A stretch of 64,000 nucleotides of DNA from Candidatus Obscuribacterales bacterium. Its GTDB lineage: Bacteria; Cyanobacteriota; Vampirovibrionia; Obscuribacterales; Obscuribacteraceae. The stretch spans positions 1 through 64,000 of the forward strand of contig JAIEQI010000126.1 of NCBI GenBank assembly GCA_019747875.1, read 5' to 3'. Under the pieces are notes generated by a model. That model was not told the origin of the DNA. It worked only from the letters and a program-made list of their open reading frames with translations, and made no database searches. A program made the position numbers and the translations under genes. Of this stretch, positions 52,675 through 61,183 are shown one piece after another (the stretch's first letter is position 1; each line of letters starts with the position of its first letter).

Positions 52675-55359
52675 CTAATCAGCCTCCGGAATTGGGTGGA
52701 CGGTTGGGAAGAATTCATCACCCAGCGCGTCAAAGTATTCATCGACGTGCGGTAGTGGGGAATCGCAGCAAAGAAATGCGCATACGATCTCGCCATCCTC
52801 GTTGCGCAAGCTGTCTAGCTCGCCTGCAGCTTTGAGTTCGCTGATGTATTGCAATGCGCCGGCATAGTTCATTCCGGAGCTTGGACCCGCCATTAGTCCA
52901 CGGCGCAGCAGTTTGATACTGGCTTTGAAACTGTCTTGGGCGCCCAGTTCCATTTTTGCATTTGCGACGTCGTGCCAGTCAAAGGTTACATCGTGCAGAA
53001 GTGATTTCTCGCGCGGCCCAGGCACAGCCTCGCCCTTTGCAGGGCAGCAAGCAACTACCTTGATGTCTGGATTCTTTGAACGCAGTCCGCGGCTGACACC
53101 AACCATGGTGCCGCAGGTGCCAAGTGCGCAAGAAAGTATCGAAATCTTGCCATCAGTTTGATTCCAAATTTCAGGAGCAAGGTATCTCTCGAAACCGGCT
53201 GGATTATCTTTGTTGGAGTATTGGCCTGGGTTGAACCAGCCTGGCTGGCTTCCGCAACGTGTGGCTCTGTCGCTGCGTGGAGCAAGCACTCCGAACAGCT
53301 CGTGGCCGGGCGCCGGGTGCGGGAAGATTTCAATGCCGAAGAGGCGAAGCATCCGCATCAATCCAGGCGCAATTGAGTGATCGACGATTGCACAAGTGCG
53401 GTCGATGCCGAAGAGTCGCGCCACCACGCTTAGTGACAAGACGGTATTTGATGACGAGCTTTCGATCACATTCGCTACTTCATTGAGATCGCCGCGAGCT
53501 GCAGCTTCTGCAAGCATTGAGTAGGCCGGAATCGATTTGATATTCATCAATGGAACGAGCGGGACGATCTTCGCCATCAAGCGAACGCCTTCGGCAGCGA
53601 ATGGATTTAGATCATTGGGCAGCTCAACCATGGGAGATGGCGCATAATTCTCCGGGCAGAGATAATTGTGCAATCCTTCTGGTCCAGCAAACACGCTGTT
53701 CTTGAATCCAAACTTGTTCTGCTCGGGAACTGCTTTGACAGCTCTCAACTCGACCTTTCTTGAATTTGGACTAGCATCAAAACGGTTCTTCCAGGATTCA
53801 GCCAGAACCTTATTGCATTCTTCCAAGATCTTGACGAATGTGTGGATTTGACTGAGTGTTTCTGTTCCGACTGAAACTCTCAAGAAAGGCTCTTCAAATC
53901 TTGTAGCCGGAGCGGTTACATACAAGCGGGAAACGTCGAAGCCAAAGCTTGTGCTGAATGCGATTGGATGTCCATATTTTTGACAGAGTTCCAGAACCTT
54001 CTTCTCAAGCTCCTGGTAGAAGTTGATTGAGCGGAACTCCTTGCGCAAATGCAAAGTGAAGCAAGATGCGTGGAACCAGGGGGCATTTGCTGGCGGCTCA
54101 TCAAGCCATGAAACCGAGTCGAAGATGCCGTTGGATTGTTTGCTTGCTTCGCTGAGCTTTTGGCAAACGATCTTTGTATTGCGCGAGTGTCTATCCATTC
54201 TTTGAATGAACAATTCACGCGATGGACGAGGCAGGCTGCCGACGCTGGTATCAACGATGTTTGTGCCAATGCGGGCACGTGTTTTGCGGAAGCTGTCTTG
54301 CATTTCTTGCGCGGCGTGCAGTAGCACTGCCCCACCGGTGACCGCATCCATTCCGAATTGGTGATATTTCGCCAGGCTTTCAACGAATGCAACCATTACA
54401 TTGTCAGGCAGATCTTTGAGGAAGCCTGATTGCAATAGTGGAAGTGGAAGGCACGTCGTGTCGATGACGATCGCGATTTGCCGCTCGGTTTGCGTCTTTG
54501 CCCAGCTAGTTACGCGTGCAAGGTCGTGGTAGACGACTTCATTACAGTTGCTGACGGCATCAATAAAGATAATAGAGGGCTGTTCGCGATTGAGTGTTTC
54601 TTTCAGCTCGTTGTTGCCGCTGCTGTGTATCGCCAATCCTGGGAAAACAGCGCGGGCCAAGTGCAAGTTCTCAAAATACATTGGCAGGACCGCAAGAGCT
54701 GAATCGCGCATTTGCAATTCGCCAGAGAGCCAGTTGAGCACCGTTGTGAAGGCTGCCATGCCGCTGTTGGTCAAATAGACCTTTGCGTTGTCCGAACCCA
54801 AGTGTTTGCAGTATTCGTCATTGAATTGAGATTCGTATGCCAGCGCGTCCAGGTGTCCGTCGCGTTTATAGTCCCAAATATGTTCGGCGATTCCATTTGA
54901 TAGGCGGTTTCGTTCAAACGCGAAGGATGAATCATATATTGGACTCTGCCAGTCGTCCCCACACAAAAATGCGCCTGTCTGCTTATAGATCAAGCGCAGT
55001 TCGGATTTCAGTCGCAGAAATTCAGTTCTGAGTTCTGTGCATGTCTCGAGTGTGTTTTTCTTAGATACATGATTGCTTTGCGTGATCGATTGGATCTGCT
55101 GGCGGCGCAATTGCACTTTTGTTTTTAGCGCATTTAGCCTGTTCTCAAGCTCGGTTATTTGGAAGAAGTTGGAAGAGCCGATTTTGCCCTCGGCTGCTAA
55201 TGATGCTGACAAGTCGCGAATCAAATAATCAGCTTCTTGTAAATCGTTGAGCGCATCATTTATGTCTTCGCTGAAGCTACTGCTGCTTGGCGTTATTGAA
55301 TCAAGGTCTTGATGCCTGGAACGTATTACAGCTATTGCTCGCGATTTCAGGTTGTGCAT
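52675..55359 (-). CDS. Bifunctional PLP protein: fold-type I transferase fused to cysteine-synthase-like domain
   Basis: 894 aa, first gene of the operon. Residues 1-~130 are helical (coiled coil). Residues ~135-520 are a fold-type I domain: LTNSGMAAF (196-204), D300 and PLP lysine K331 in VESLAKYHQFG, resembling Cys/Met-metabolism enzymes. Residues ~570-870 are a fold-type II domain: PLP lysine K608 (LMNIKSIPAYS), phosphate loop SSSSNT (634-639), GTCGTMVG (747-754) and GPSSGMN (825-831), as in cysteine synthase and SbnA-type beta-replacement enzymes. Both active sites appear intact. I know of no standard enzyme with this fusion. GGGAG seven bases before the ATG. A Fur-like palindrome lies about 65-90 bp upstream. 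Confidence 0.85.
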   Translation of the reverse strand: MHNLKSRAIAVIRSRHQDLDSITPSSSSFSEDINDALNDLQEADYLIRDLSASLAAEGKIGSSNFFQITELENRLNALKTKVQLRRQQIQSITQSNHVSKKNTLETCTELRTEFLRLKSELRLIYKQTGAFLCGDDWQSPIYDSSFAFERNRLSNGIAEHIWDYKRDGHLDALAYESQFNDEYCKHLGSDNAKVYLTNSGMAAFTTVLNWLSGELQMRDSALAVLPMYFENLHLARAVFPGLAIHSSGNNELKETLNREQPSIIFIDAVSNCNEVVYHDLARVTSWAKTQTERQIAIVIDTTCLPLPLLQSGFLKDLPDNVMVAFVESLAKYHQFGMDAVTGGAVLLHAAQEMQDSFRKTRARIGTNIVDTSVGSLPRPSRELFIQRMDRHSRNTKIVCQKLSEASKQSNGIFDSVSWLDEPPANAPWFHASCFTLHLRKEFRSINFYQELEKKVLELCQKYGHPIAFSTSFGFDVSRLYVTAPATRFEEPFLRVSVGTETLSQIHTFVKILEECNKVLAESWKNRFDASPNSRKVELRAVKAVPEQNKFGFKNSVFAGPEGLHNYLCPENYAPSPMVELPNDLNPFAAEGVRLMAKIVPLVPLMNIKSIPAYSMLAEAAARGDLNEVANVIESSSSNTVLSLSVVARLFGIDRTCAIVDHSIAPGLMRMLRLFGIEIFPHPAPGHELFGVLAPRSDRATRCGSQPGWFNPGQYSNKDNPAGFERYLAPEIWNQTDGKISILSCALGTCGTMVGVSRGLRSKNPDIKVVACCPAKGEAVPGPREKSLLHDVTFDWHDVANAKMELGAQDSFKASIKLLRRGLMAGPSSGMNYAGALQYISELKAAGELDSLRNEDGEIVCAFLCCDSPLPHVDEYFDALGDEFFPTVHPIPEAD

Positions 55360-55424
55360 CTGCTAACTCCCTTCGGGACTTCTTCGCATCGACAGCAACT
55401 TACAAATTATGAGAGCTGTCGAAT

Positions 55425-55449
55425 CTAGTTGAGACTGATTCTCAATTAG
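55425..55449 (-). promoter_or_regulatory. Fur-like inverted repeat upstream of the PLP operon
   Basis: CTAGTTGAGA, five bases, TCTCAATTAG: nine of ten positions pair. The core TGAGACTGATTCTCA fits the 7-1-7 Fur pattern (TGAnAATnATTnTCA) with one mismatch. It is 66-90 bp before the ATG of the operon's first gene. Iron control is inferred; no regulator gene is adjacent. Confidence 0.5.
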
Positions 55450-55686
55450 TTGCAGATGAATCTATGCCTACCGGGGGGCGGCGTCAACGAGGCCCGAGTG
55501 AGATGTGTTTGATGTATCTGACGCTTATTCGCAATGAGAAAAATGTCAGAGTCCCGGAAGCCTTGTGAAATTGGGGAAAATCCATTAACTCTTGAAAATC
55601 TTAGTCTGGTATTTATTCTCAATAATCTCTATTTCTTATTACGAAGATCGCAACATTTGTCAGACTGATCTGAACAGGGCGCGATG

Positions 55687-55887
55687 TCATACGTGATACC
55701 ACCACTGATGTCTCATGGGTGCACAGTTCATACAAAATACTAGTAACGGGTTCGATCTGGTGTACTTAATCGGAGGACGGCATTTCAAGGCTATAGGTGC
55801 TTTTTGCTGTTCGGCGATTAACTGTAGGGCTTTCGAGAGGCAGAGCTTAAATCTCGCAATATCTTTTTTCGCGTTGGATTTCTTCAT
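55687..55887 (-). CDS. Possible small basic protein, 66 aa
   Basis: A 66-codon frame (MKKSNAKKDIARFKLCLSKA…) with GCAGG about 11 bases upstream. The first half could form a basic amphipathic helix (ARFKLCLSKALQLIAEQQK), and the second half has no clear pattern. A plus-strand frame overlaps it (55715-55951) with no ribosome site. Coding is uncertain. Confidence 0.35.
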   Translation of the reverse strand: MKKSNAKKDIARFKLCLSKALQLIAEQQKAPIALKCRPPIKYTRSNPLLVFCMNCAPMRHQWWYHV

Positions 55888-55966
55888 TTCCTGTAACCTG
55901 CTTTCTCTCGCTATGGTGTATGTGGCAATAGTATTATGTACAGTAGTATGATTTTTGCAAGCAAAA

Positions 55967-56008
55967 CGAGGCAGGGAACGTCCTTCAGAAAAGGGGTTCC
56001 CTGCCTCG
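55967..56008 (-). terminator. 13-bp stem hairpin, terminator of the 57.4-56.1 kb genes
   Basis: CGAGGCAGGGAAC and GTTCCCTGCCTCG pair perfectly. On the minus strand TTTTGC follows the stem. It lies 125 bp past the stop of the gene at 56133. Confidence 0.7.
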
Positions 56009-56076
56009 CTAGAAGTCGATTCGTCGTTTGGCTTCTTAGTTATCTATCGCGTAGCGACAGCGCTCAGCTAGTGGTG

Positions 56077-56125
56077 ATTAGCTGAGGAGTTGAGAGGGGC
56101 GATAGCCCTGCGAAACTCCAGAGCG
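56077..56125 (+). repeat. 49-bp foldable element, copy 2
   Basis: Matches 30251-30299 at 44 of 49 bases, with the same possible GGAGTT/AACTCC and GGGC/GCCC pairing. It lies eight bases past the stop of the minus-strand gene at 56133, on the opposite strand. Confidence 0.6.
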
Positions 56126-56132
56126 CTTTTGA

Positions 56133-56531
56133 CTAATCGTTCTTCGCGCCGAAGCTGTTGCCGACGAAGCCGCCGAACCAGAAGCCGACACCGGAGAAGA
56201 GGGTGAGGGCGAACATGTTGGCGCCGAGCGTCAGGATGGTGGTCGCCGGATCGACGCCGACCGGAGCCTGGTTGCTGAAGAAGGTCAGCAGGCTGAGCAG
56301 CGAGAAGGCGATGCCCATCGCGAGCGCCGACTTGATGACCGTGATGGCGGTGAGGCTGGGCTTGAAGGCGTTCCAGCCCTCGATGACCATCCAGTTGATG
56401 AAGCCGAACACGGCGCCGCTCCAGAGGAGGATTTCGGCGGACAGTTCGGGGCGGAAGCCGAAGCTCTGCAGCGTGAAGAGACCGGCGGTGGTGGCGGCAA
56501 TGCTGCCGACGAACGAGAGGAAAGAGCGCAT
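56133..56531 (-). CDS. Four-TM membrane protein
   Basis: 132 aa from the ATG at 56531 with AAGGAAAACACAC upstream; the frame to 56753 overlaps the preceding gene and is unsupported. Hydrophobic segments lie around FVGSIAATTAGLFTLQSFGF, AEILLWSGAVFGFINWMVIE, ITVIKSALAMGIAFSLLSLL and NMFALTLFSGVGFWFGGFVG. No family recognised. GC-rich codon use. Probably co-transcribed with the gene at 56587, 55 bp upstream. Confidence 0.72.
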   Translation of the reverse strand: MRSFLSFVGSIAATTAGLFTLQSFGFRPELSAEILLWSGAVFGFINWMVIEGWNAFKPSLTAITVIKSALAMGIAFSLLSLLTFFSNQAPVGVDPATTILTLGANMFALTLFSGVGFWFGGFVGNSFGAKND

Positions 56532-56586
56532 GTGTGTTTTCCTTGCTTTCTGAAAGATGGTGTTCAGTGCCGGGATGGCTGCTGAA

Positions 56587-57402
56587 CTAAGAAATCTGCT
56601 CATCCAGCATCTTGGGGTGAACCCGCAGCTGGATCGCGAAATAACATGGGCCGAAGAATCTCTCCGAGCCATGGCTGAGCTTGTCGCGCAGGCACACGAG
56701 TTTGGGCTGGCAGCCGGCGGCTTCCAGATCGTTCCAAACCATGAGCGCCGCAAAGCGCAACTTCGTCGGGTCCGCTGTGATGCCCAGAGCAGCCTTCTGC
56801 TCGGACTCGTAGCGGTTGAGGTGCATCACACGAAGATCGCGATAATCGCCGCCTTCGGCAACAATCTGGCGGATCTGGTTGCGCACCAATCCGGGAATTT
56901 CATCCAGGATTTCCAGCGCTCGCTTGCGAGCACCAGCTTGCTGGATTGCCATTTCCTCGGCTTCGTCTTGCTCGCGCTTCGCTTTTGCTTCTTGAGCTTC
57001 GGCTTCACCGAGCCTGAGCGCTTCAGCGAGGCGATCAGCGAACGGGGCGTTGTGGTTGCCAGGCTCGAACTTCGGCTTGGTGGGGCCGAAGATGTAAGCC
57101 AGAGCCCAGTAGCCCAGACCCATCGCAGCGCCGCAGAAGAAAACCTGCGCCAGTGCGTCTTGGGTTGCAAGCGATTCCGGCTGGAACGCGACCGCGTTGA
57201 CGAGTGCGGCGATTGCCGTGACTACGCCACCGCCGAGCGTGGTGAGCAAGCCGTTCATGTCGAATGTGCTGTGCAGCAGTGCGAGGGTGCCACCGCAGAA
57301 AAGTCCGAGAATCGCCCAGTGAAGGGCAGTTCCTGGCATGAAGAAGCTCAGCAATATGGACGCAACAATTGCGCCCACGGTACCAATAAGCCTTTGTGGC
57401 AT
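56587..57402 (-). CDS. Multi-TM protein with charged helical cytoplasmic domain
   Basis: 271 aa from the ATG at 57402, preceded by GAGGAGCTAAT. Four hydrophobic segments in the first ~125 residues (around GTVGAIVASILLSFFMPG, LHWAILGLFCGGTLAL, LLTTLGGGVVTAIAALV and VFFCGAAMGLGYWALAYIFG) are followed by a long Ala/Glu/Lys helix (ADRLAEALRLGEAEAQEAKA…) and a compact end (LVCLRDKLSHGSERFFGPCY). No family recognised. It shares the '4 TM plus charged tail' layout with the products at 29146 and 30431. Confidence 0.72.
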   Translation of the reverse strand: MPQRLIGTVGAIVASILLSFFMPGTALHWAILGLFCGGTLALLHSTFDMNGLLTTLGGGVVTAIAALVNAVAFQPESLATQDALAQVFFCGAAMGLGYWALAYIFGPTKPKFEPGNHNAPFADRLAEALRLGEAEAQEAKAKREQDEAEEMAIQQAGARKRALEILDEIPGLVRNQIRQIVAEGGDYRDLRVMHLNRYESEQKAALGITADPTKLRFAALMVWNDLEAAGCQPKLVCLRDKLSHGSERFFGPCYFAIQLRVHPKMLDEQIS

Positions 57403-57878
57403 ATTAGCTCCTCGGTCGTTAGAGTTGAGAGCAGAGGTCGTGCTCCGTCGAGCTCTTCTTCCAAGTGCTATCGCAAGTACCATAGCTCGCGCAAACCATA
57501 ATTCGCAAGACAGTTCAGCTTGGCACCGTATTTGGTGCAAGTAGAAGTGCTTAAATTGCGCTGTGGTTTTTGGGCTGTGGGGTTATCCTGCGGATATACG
57601 TGGGGGAAGAGAGTGAGATAGGTGTACTAAGAGATCTGATCAAGATTCAAACGTGTTTCTGATGCGTTACATTCTCTGCTCTCCCTTAAGCATTCCTTCC
57701 AAATCTCGAAAGATCATGTTCGGTAAGGTTTTCAAGAAAGAGGAAAAGGGGTTTATCAAGAGGTGGTTGTAAAGAGGTTTTGCTCTTAGTCTTTTCTTCA
57801 TTACAACTTCGTTTGCGCGGCTTGCGAAGGTCGGAAAAGCTTTGAGGGACTTAAGATTTTCCCGCTAGCTCGCAAGCC
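57403..57878. other. Gene-free region between two minus-strand genes
   Basis: About 475 bp holding the promoter of the 57402 gene and the 3' flank of the MocR gene. No supported frame, RNA gene or strong hairpin was seen. Confidence 0.4.
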
Positions 57879-59333
57879 TTATCTCTGGTCTGATGAAGCG
57901 CAGGTGGTAATGACTTGTTTAGAAAACTCTTTTGCTCGATTGATCAAATCGTCTTCTTCAAGTTGTATGAAGGGCACCAGAAATTCATTCCGAGGAGCAT
58001 CTGAGTGATAGAACTCAACTGTCGAAACCAGGGCAAAGTTTGAATTCTTCGCTGCTTTCAATATTCGATCGTGATCCCATTCTTCGGGAAGCCTCATCAA
58101 AAGCGCACTGCCGCCTGAGCTTTTCATGATCTCAACATGCTTGCCGAGTTCTGTTTTGAGGGCCTGAACAAGCGATCGCCACCAGGCTAAATAGACCTTT
58201 TCGGTCTTGCGAATCTGTCTTTCGAAATGCCCATCAGCGATGAATTCATGCATCGTGAGCTGTTCCAACATTGGTAAATGTGTTTGAAACGAGTGATAAG
58301 TCACGCGCCAGATTTGCTCGAAAAGTGGAATGAGCCGCTTTGGAATTACCATGAATCCCAGATTGATTAGTGGATAGAGAGTGCTCCAGAAGTTGCTCAA
58401 GTAAATCACATTGGCTGATTGGGAAAGCCCTTGCAGGCTTGGCAATGGCGACGGACCCTGTCTATTTTCCCAATTGCAATCATCTTCGATAATGAACATT
58501 TTGCGTTCAGCCGCTATCTGCAGGAGCTGTTCTCGCCGTCGCATAGACATCACTGTTCCGCTGGGATTATGGTGCGAAGGCGAAACATAAATGATGCTGT
58601 CTTTTGAGTATTCAGAAGGCAGGTGATCCAAATTCAAGCCTTCCTCATCAACGGGAAGAAACTGTATCTCGGCTCCGGCACTGGCAAAAGTTTGTCTGGC
58701 ATAGGGCAATTCCGGATCCGCCATGATTACAACTTGCTTCTCATTGACGAGCGATTCGGCCAGAAGATGCAAAGGATACAGCGCTGATGGGAAAACAATA
58801 AGCTGCTCTGCAGAGCAAGACACAGAACGAACACGCTTCAGGAAATCGGCGAGAGCGGAGCGCAGGGGCAGGTAACCGAAGGGGTCGGCGCCATAGTCCA
58901 ATTCCTGAGAATCCGTTTCTCGCGCATGTTTTAACTGTATTTGCCGCCAAGCTTTCAGTGGCAGAAGGTCGGCGGGCGTGCATCCGAAATTGAGTTCTGG
59001 AAAATCATGGCAGAAGAGTCCCGCCCGGGAATGAGCCAGGAGCTTTTGCGTTCTTGCGGAGACCGGCCACTTCTGGGTTTCTTCTTTGCTGATCGGCTTT
59101 TCTACGGCACGAACAAAGGTTCCGACGCCATCGACCGTATGGATGTAACCACGCGCAAGCAGGTCCTCATAGCACCGAACCACCGTTGAACGGGAAAGGT
59201 CTAATGTTTCTGCAAGCTCGCGGGTTGACGGAATCATTTGCGAAGGAGCTAATTCGAAGTTTTCGATGGCGCCTTTGATCTCATTGACGAGCCTTTGGTA
59301 AAGAGGCTCCTTTGAGGGCTTTACTAGCGCCAT
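57879..59333 (-). CDS. MocR-type GntR regulator with degenerate aminotransferase domain
   Basis: 484 aa. The N-terminal GntR winged helix (1-75) is typical: PLYQRLVNEIKGAI, IPSTRELAETLDLSRSTVVR, YIHTVDGVGTFV. The aminotransferase-like domain retains YGADPFGYLPLRSALADFL, SPSHHNPSGT and EDDCNW (D285). In the block where MocR proteins have S-K-T-L-x-P (PLP lysine) this one reads NFWSTLYPLINLGF: the lysine is Ser317 and the following conserved Arg is Asn. PLP could not form the usual Schiff base. The start is uncertain; 59333 gives the normal family length. Divergent from the isochorismatase-family gene, a usual MocR target position. Confidence 0.85.
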   Translation of the reverse strand: MALVKPSKEPLYQRLVNEIKGAIENFELAPSQMIPSTRELAETLDLSRSTVVRCYEDLLARGYIHTVDGVGTFVRAVEKPISKEETQKWPVSARTQKLLAHSRAGLFCHDFPELNFGCTPADLLPLKAWRQIQLKHARETDSQELDYGADPFGYLPLRSALADFLKRVRSVSCSAEQLIVFPSALYPLHLLAESLVNEKQVVIMADPELPYARQTFASAGAEIQFLPVDEEGLNLDHLPSEYSKDSIIYVSPSHHNPSGTVMSMRRREQLLQIAAERKMFIIEDDCNWENRQGPSPLPSLQGLSQSANVIYLSNFWSTLYPLINLGFMVIPKRLIPLFEQIWRVTYHSFQTHLPMLEQLTMHEFIADGHFERQIRKTEKVYLAWWRSLVQALKTELGKHVEIMKSSGGSALLMRLPEEWDHDRILKAAKNSNFALVSTVEFYHSDAPRNEFLVPFIQLEEDDLINRAKEFSKQVITTCASSDQR

Positions 59334-59748
59334 CTTGAGCTTTATGAAATACGGGTGGACTGATTCCTGATGCATGTTGGCGAAATTAGCACAGGTCAAG
59401 CTTGCGAGCAATAGGAAGCTGCCTTGTCTTCGGGTCATATTTAAGCGCTTTGGAGTTCGATGGGCTGTGGCCTCGCTCAATTCCGCTGGCGCAGACCACC
59501 GGGTTGTTTTTGAACAGACCGCTGCCACGCTCGCCAATCTGATTTCCAGCAGAAGCCGCACCGGTAGGGCGGTTATCCGCATTTTCGTTTGGTGAGCTAC
59601 TGGCTAGTCAGGCAGATTGAGGTATCTCATTGCTCCTCACATTGAACAGGTGTTCTCACCAAAAAACAAGGTCAAAACACAAACTGACGTTTCGCCTGGT
59701 GCCTTAAGGCTCCTCAAGCTGAATTGTCCGTTTGAACAAAGCTCAACT
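59334..59748. other. Divergent intergenic region, MocR and isochorismatase-family genes
   Basis: About 415 bp. MocR/GntR proteins usually bind such divergent regions. I could not identify a convincing direct-repeat operator. Both frames extend into it without ribosome sites. Confidence 0.35.
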
Positions 59749-60309
59749 ATGAAACCAAAAAAGAAAAACAGCAAAGATGGGCTATATCCTCGAACGGAAA
59801 AGCTCATGCCTGACAGCGGCCCTGAAGACCAGGTGCTGGTTGTTATCGACATGCAAGATGGGTTTAGCGCTAGCAACGATCAACGAACGATCAGCTTCGT
59901 GAAACAGGAAATCTTGCGTGCCAAGCAAACCGGTATGGCGATTGTCATTGTCGAGTTCGATCCGAAAGAGATGGGTAGCACTCATCGCGAAATCATGGAT
60001 CTGCTGATTGATTACGAGCGCTGTACGACCGTAAGTAAAGATAAGGACGACGGTTCGGAAGAAATTCTTGAGGCTTGCCTCGATAACGGCTTCTGGATGG
60101 AGGACTTCCGTATTTGCGGTGTCAACAGCGACGCATGCGTTTTGGATACCGTTACCGGACTCCTCGAGCGCATTCCGAGCTGCGAAATCACTGTCGTTCA
60201 AGACGCTTGTAACTGTTCGACCGGCAATGACAATGATGTCTGGCGCGAAGACTATCCTTCGCTGCCCGTCACGGTCATTTCGGCTGGACACGCTTTGCAA
60301 GCGGCCTGA
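59749..60309 (+). CDS. Isochorismatase/cysteine-hydrolase family protein
   Basis: 186 aa. The Asp-Lys-Cys triad is D34 in VLVVIDMQDGF, K97 in VSKDKDDGSEE and C130 in ICGVNSDACVLDT. The family includes nicotinamidases, N-carbamoyl hydrolases and isochorismatases; substrate is not evident. The start is uncertain: 59749 gives a basic leader MKPKKKNSKDG, while the ATG at 59806 has the better ribosome site (GGAAAA). Divergent from the MocR gene, which may regulate it. Confidence 0.82.
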   Translation: MKPKKKNSKDGLYPRTEKLMPDSGPEDQVLVVIDMQDGFSASNDQRTISFVKQEILRAKQTGMAIVIVEFDPKEMGSTHREIMDLLIDYERCTTVSKDKDDGSEEILEACLDNGFWMEDFRICGVNSDACVLDTVTGLLERIPSCEITVVQDACNCSTGNDNDVWREDYPSLPVTVISAGHALQAA

Positions 60310-60359
60310 GTTGGTCAGCTTCTTCAATAACGCTTGCTCTGCAAGAAACATAATTGCCT

Positions 60360-60545
60360 ATGAAAATTCGCTCAATTGCCTGCTATCTCAGCCTTGCGCT
60401 GATTGCTTTTCTGCTTCTTTCCGGATGTGCCAGCACGGGTGGAAACACCCCGCCGCCCACCCCCTTGCCTTCGCCCTTCCCGGGTCCCTGGCAGCCGTGG
60501 CCACCGTTTCCGAATCCGATTCCTCGTCCTTTGCCACCACGCTAA
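60360..60545 (+). CDS. Small proline-rich lipoprotein
   Basis: 61 aa. Signal peptide with lipobox LLLSGC (Cys at about 23), then a short Pro-rich mature part (NTPPPTPLPSPFPGPWQPW…). It should be lipidated and membrane-anchored. The ribosome site is weak. It follows the hydrolase gene by 50 bp. Confidence 0.65.
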   Translation: MKIRSIACYLSLALIAFLLLSGCASTGGNTPPPTPLPSPFPGPWQPWPPFPNPIPRPLPPR

Positions 60546-61183
60546 GGGCTTTGCAATCGCCTCGGGGATGAAACCGTTTGCAGTGGACTGGGTTGCCTTC
60601 ACGGTGACCCAGTCCGCATGGCGACGGTACAAAGTCCGGCAAGCTAGCTGCCGAGCAGTTTGTCATTTCCAGCTTTTTCTACCTTTTTCTATCTTTTCTA
60701 TCTTTTCTATCTTTTTGTGCCTTTCCTGCCAATCGACGCACGGTAGAACTAGTAGTTATCAATGTCGAATTCTAATCGACCTCATCCTGGCTTAAGTACA
60801 AGCGGTTCTCTTGAACCTCTTCTTTGCTATTAATCACTAAACTTGTACTCTTTTTGACTTTTAAATGAAACGAATTGAGCCAGGCGAAGCCTTTTCCCAA
60901 GCTTTTTTAGATCTCAGGCGCTTTTGTGATCCTGAACTTAGTACGGCGGAGCCGCCTCCAAAGCCGCTAGCAGTTGCGGGCTATTTCGTAGGTAGCGAAG
61001 GGCTCTTCCTGTAAGATTCCGGGGAATCTGTTTATGGTCATTCTGCAAACTCCATGGTTCGGAATAGGGACATTACTCCTTGGCGTGACGCAGGGCACAT
61101 TTTGAGAAGCTGCAGTGGGTTATATTTGATCAAGCAATTCTAAGCCTGGAACAGCATCTGTTAAGCTTAAGACTCATTTTTAG
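60546..61183. other. Gene-free region
   Basis: About 640 bp. It contains a T/C-rich tract of imperfect TTTCTATC repeats (60672-60723) but no supported gene, RNA or clear terminator. Confidence 0.4.

Noticed and set aside
55715..55951. 78-aa plus-strand hydrophobic frame
   Set aside because: No ribosome site, and it overlaps a minus-strand frame with a better start. Its hydrophobicity probably mirrors that frame.
56557..57501. 314-aa plus-strand frame opposite the multi-TM gene at 56587
   Set aside because: No coherent domain or ribosome site. The minus strand has TM segments, a strong ribosome site and an operon partner.
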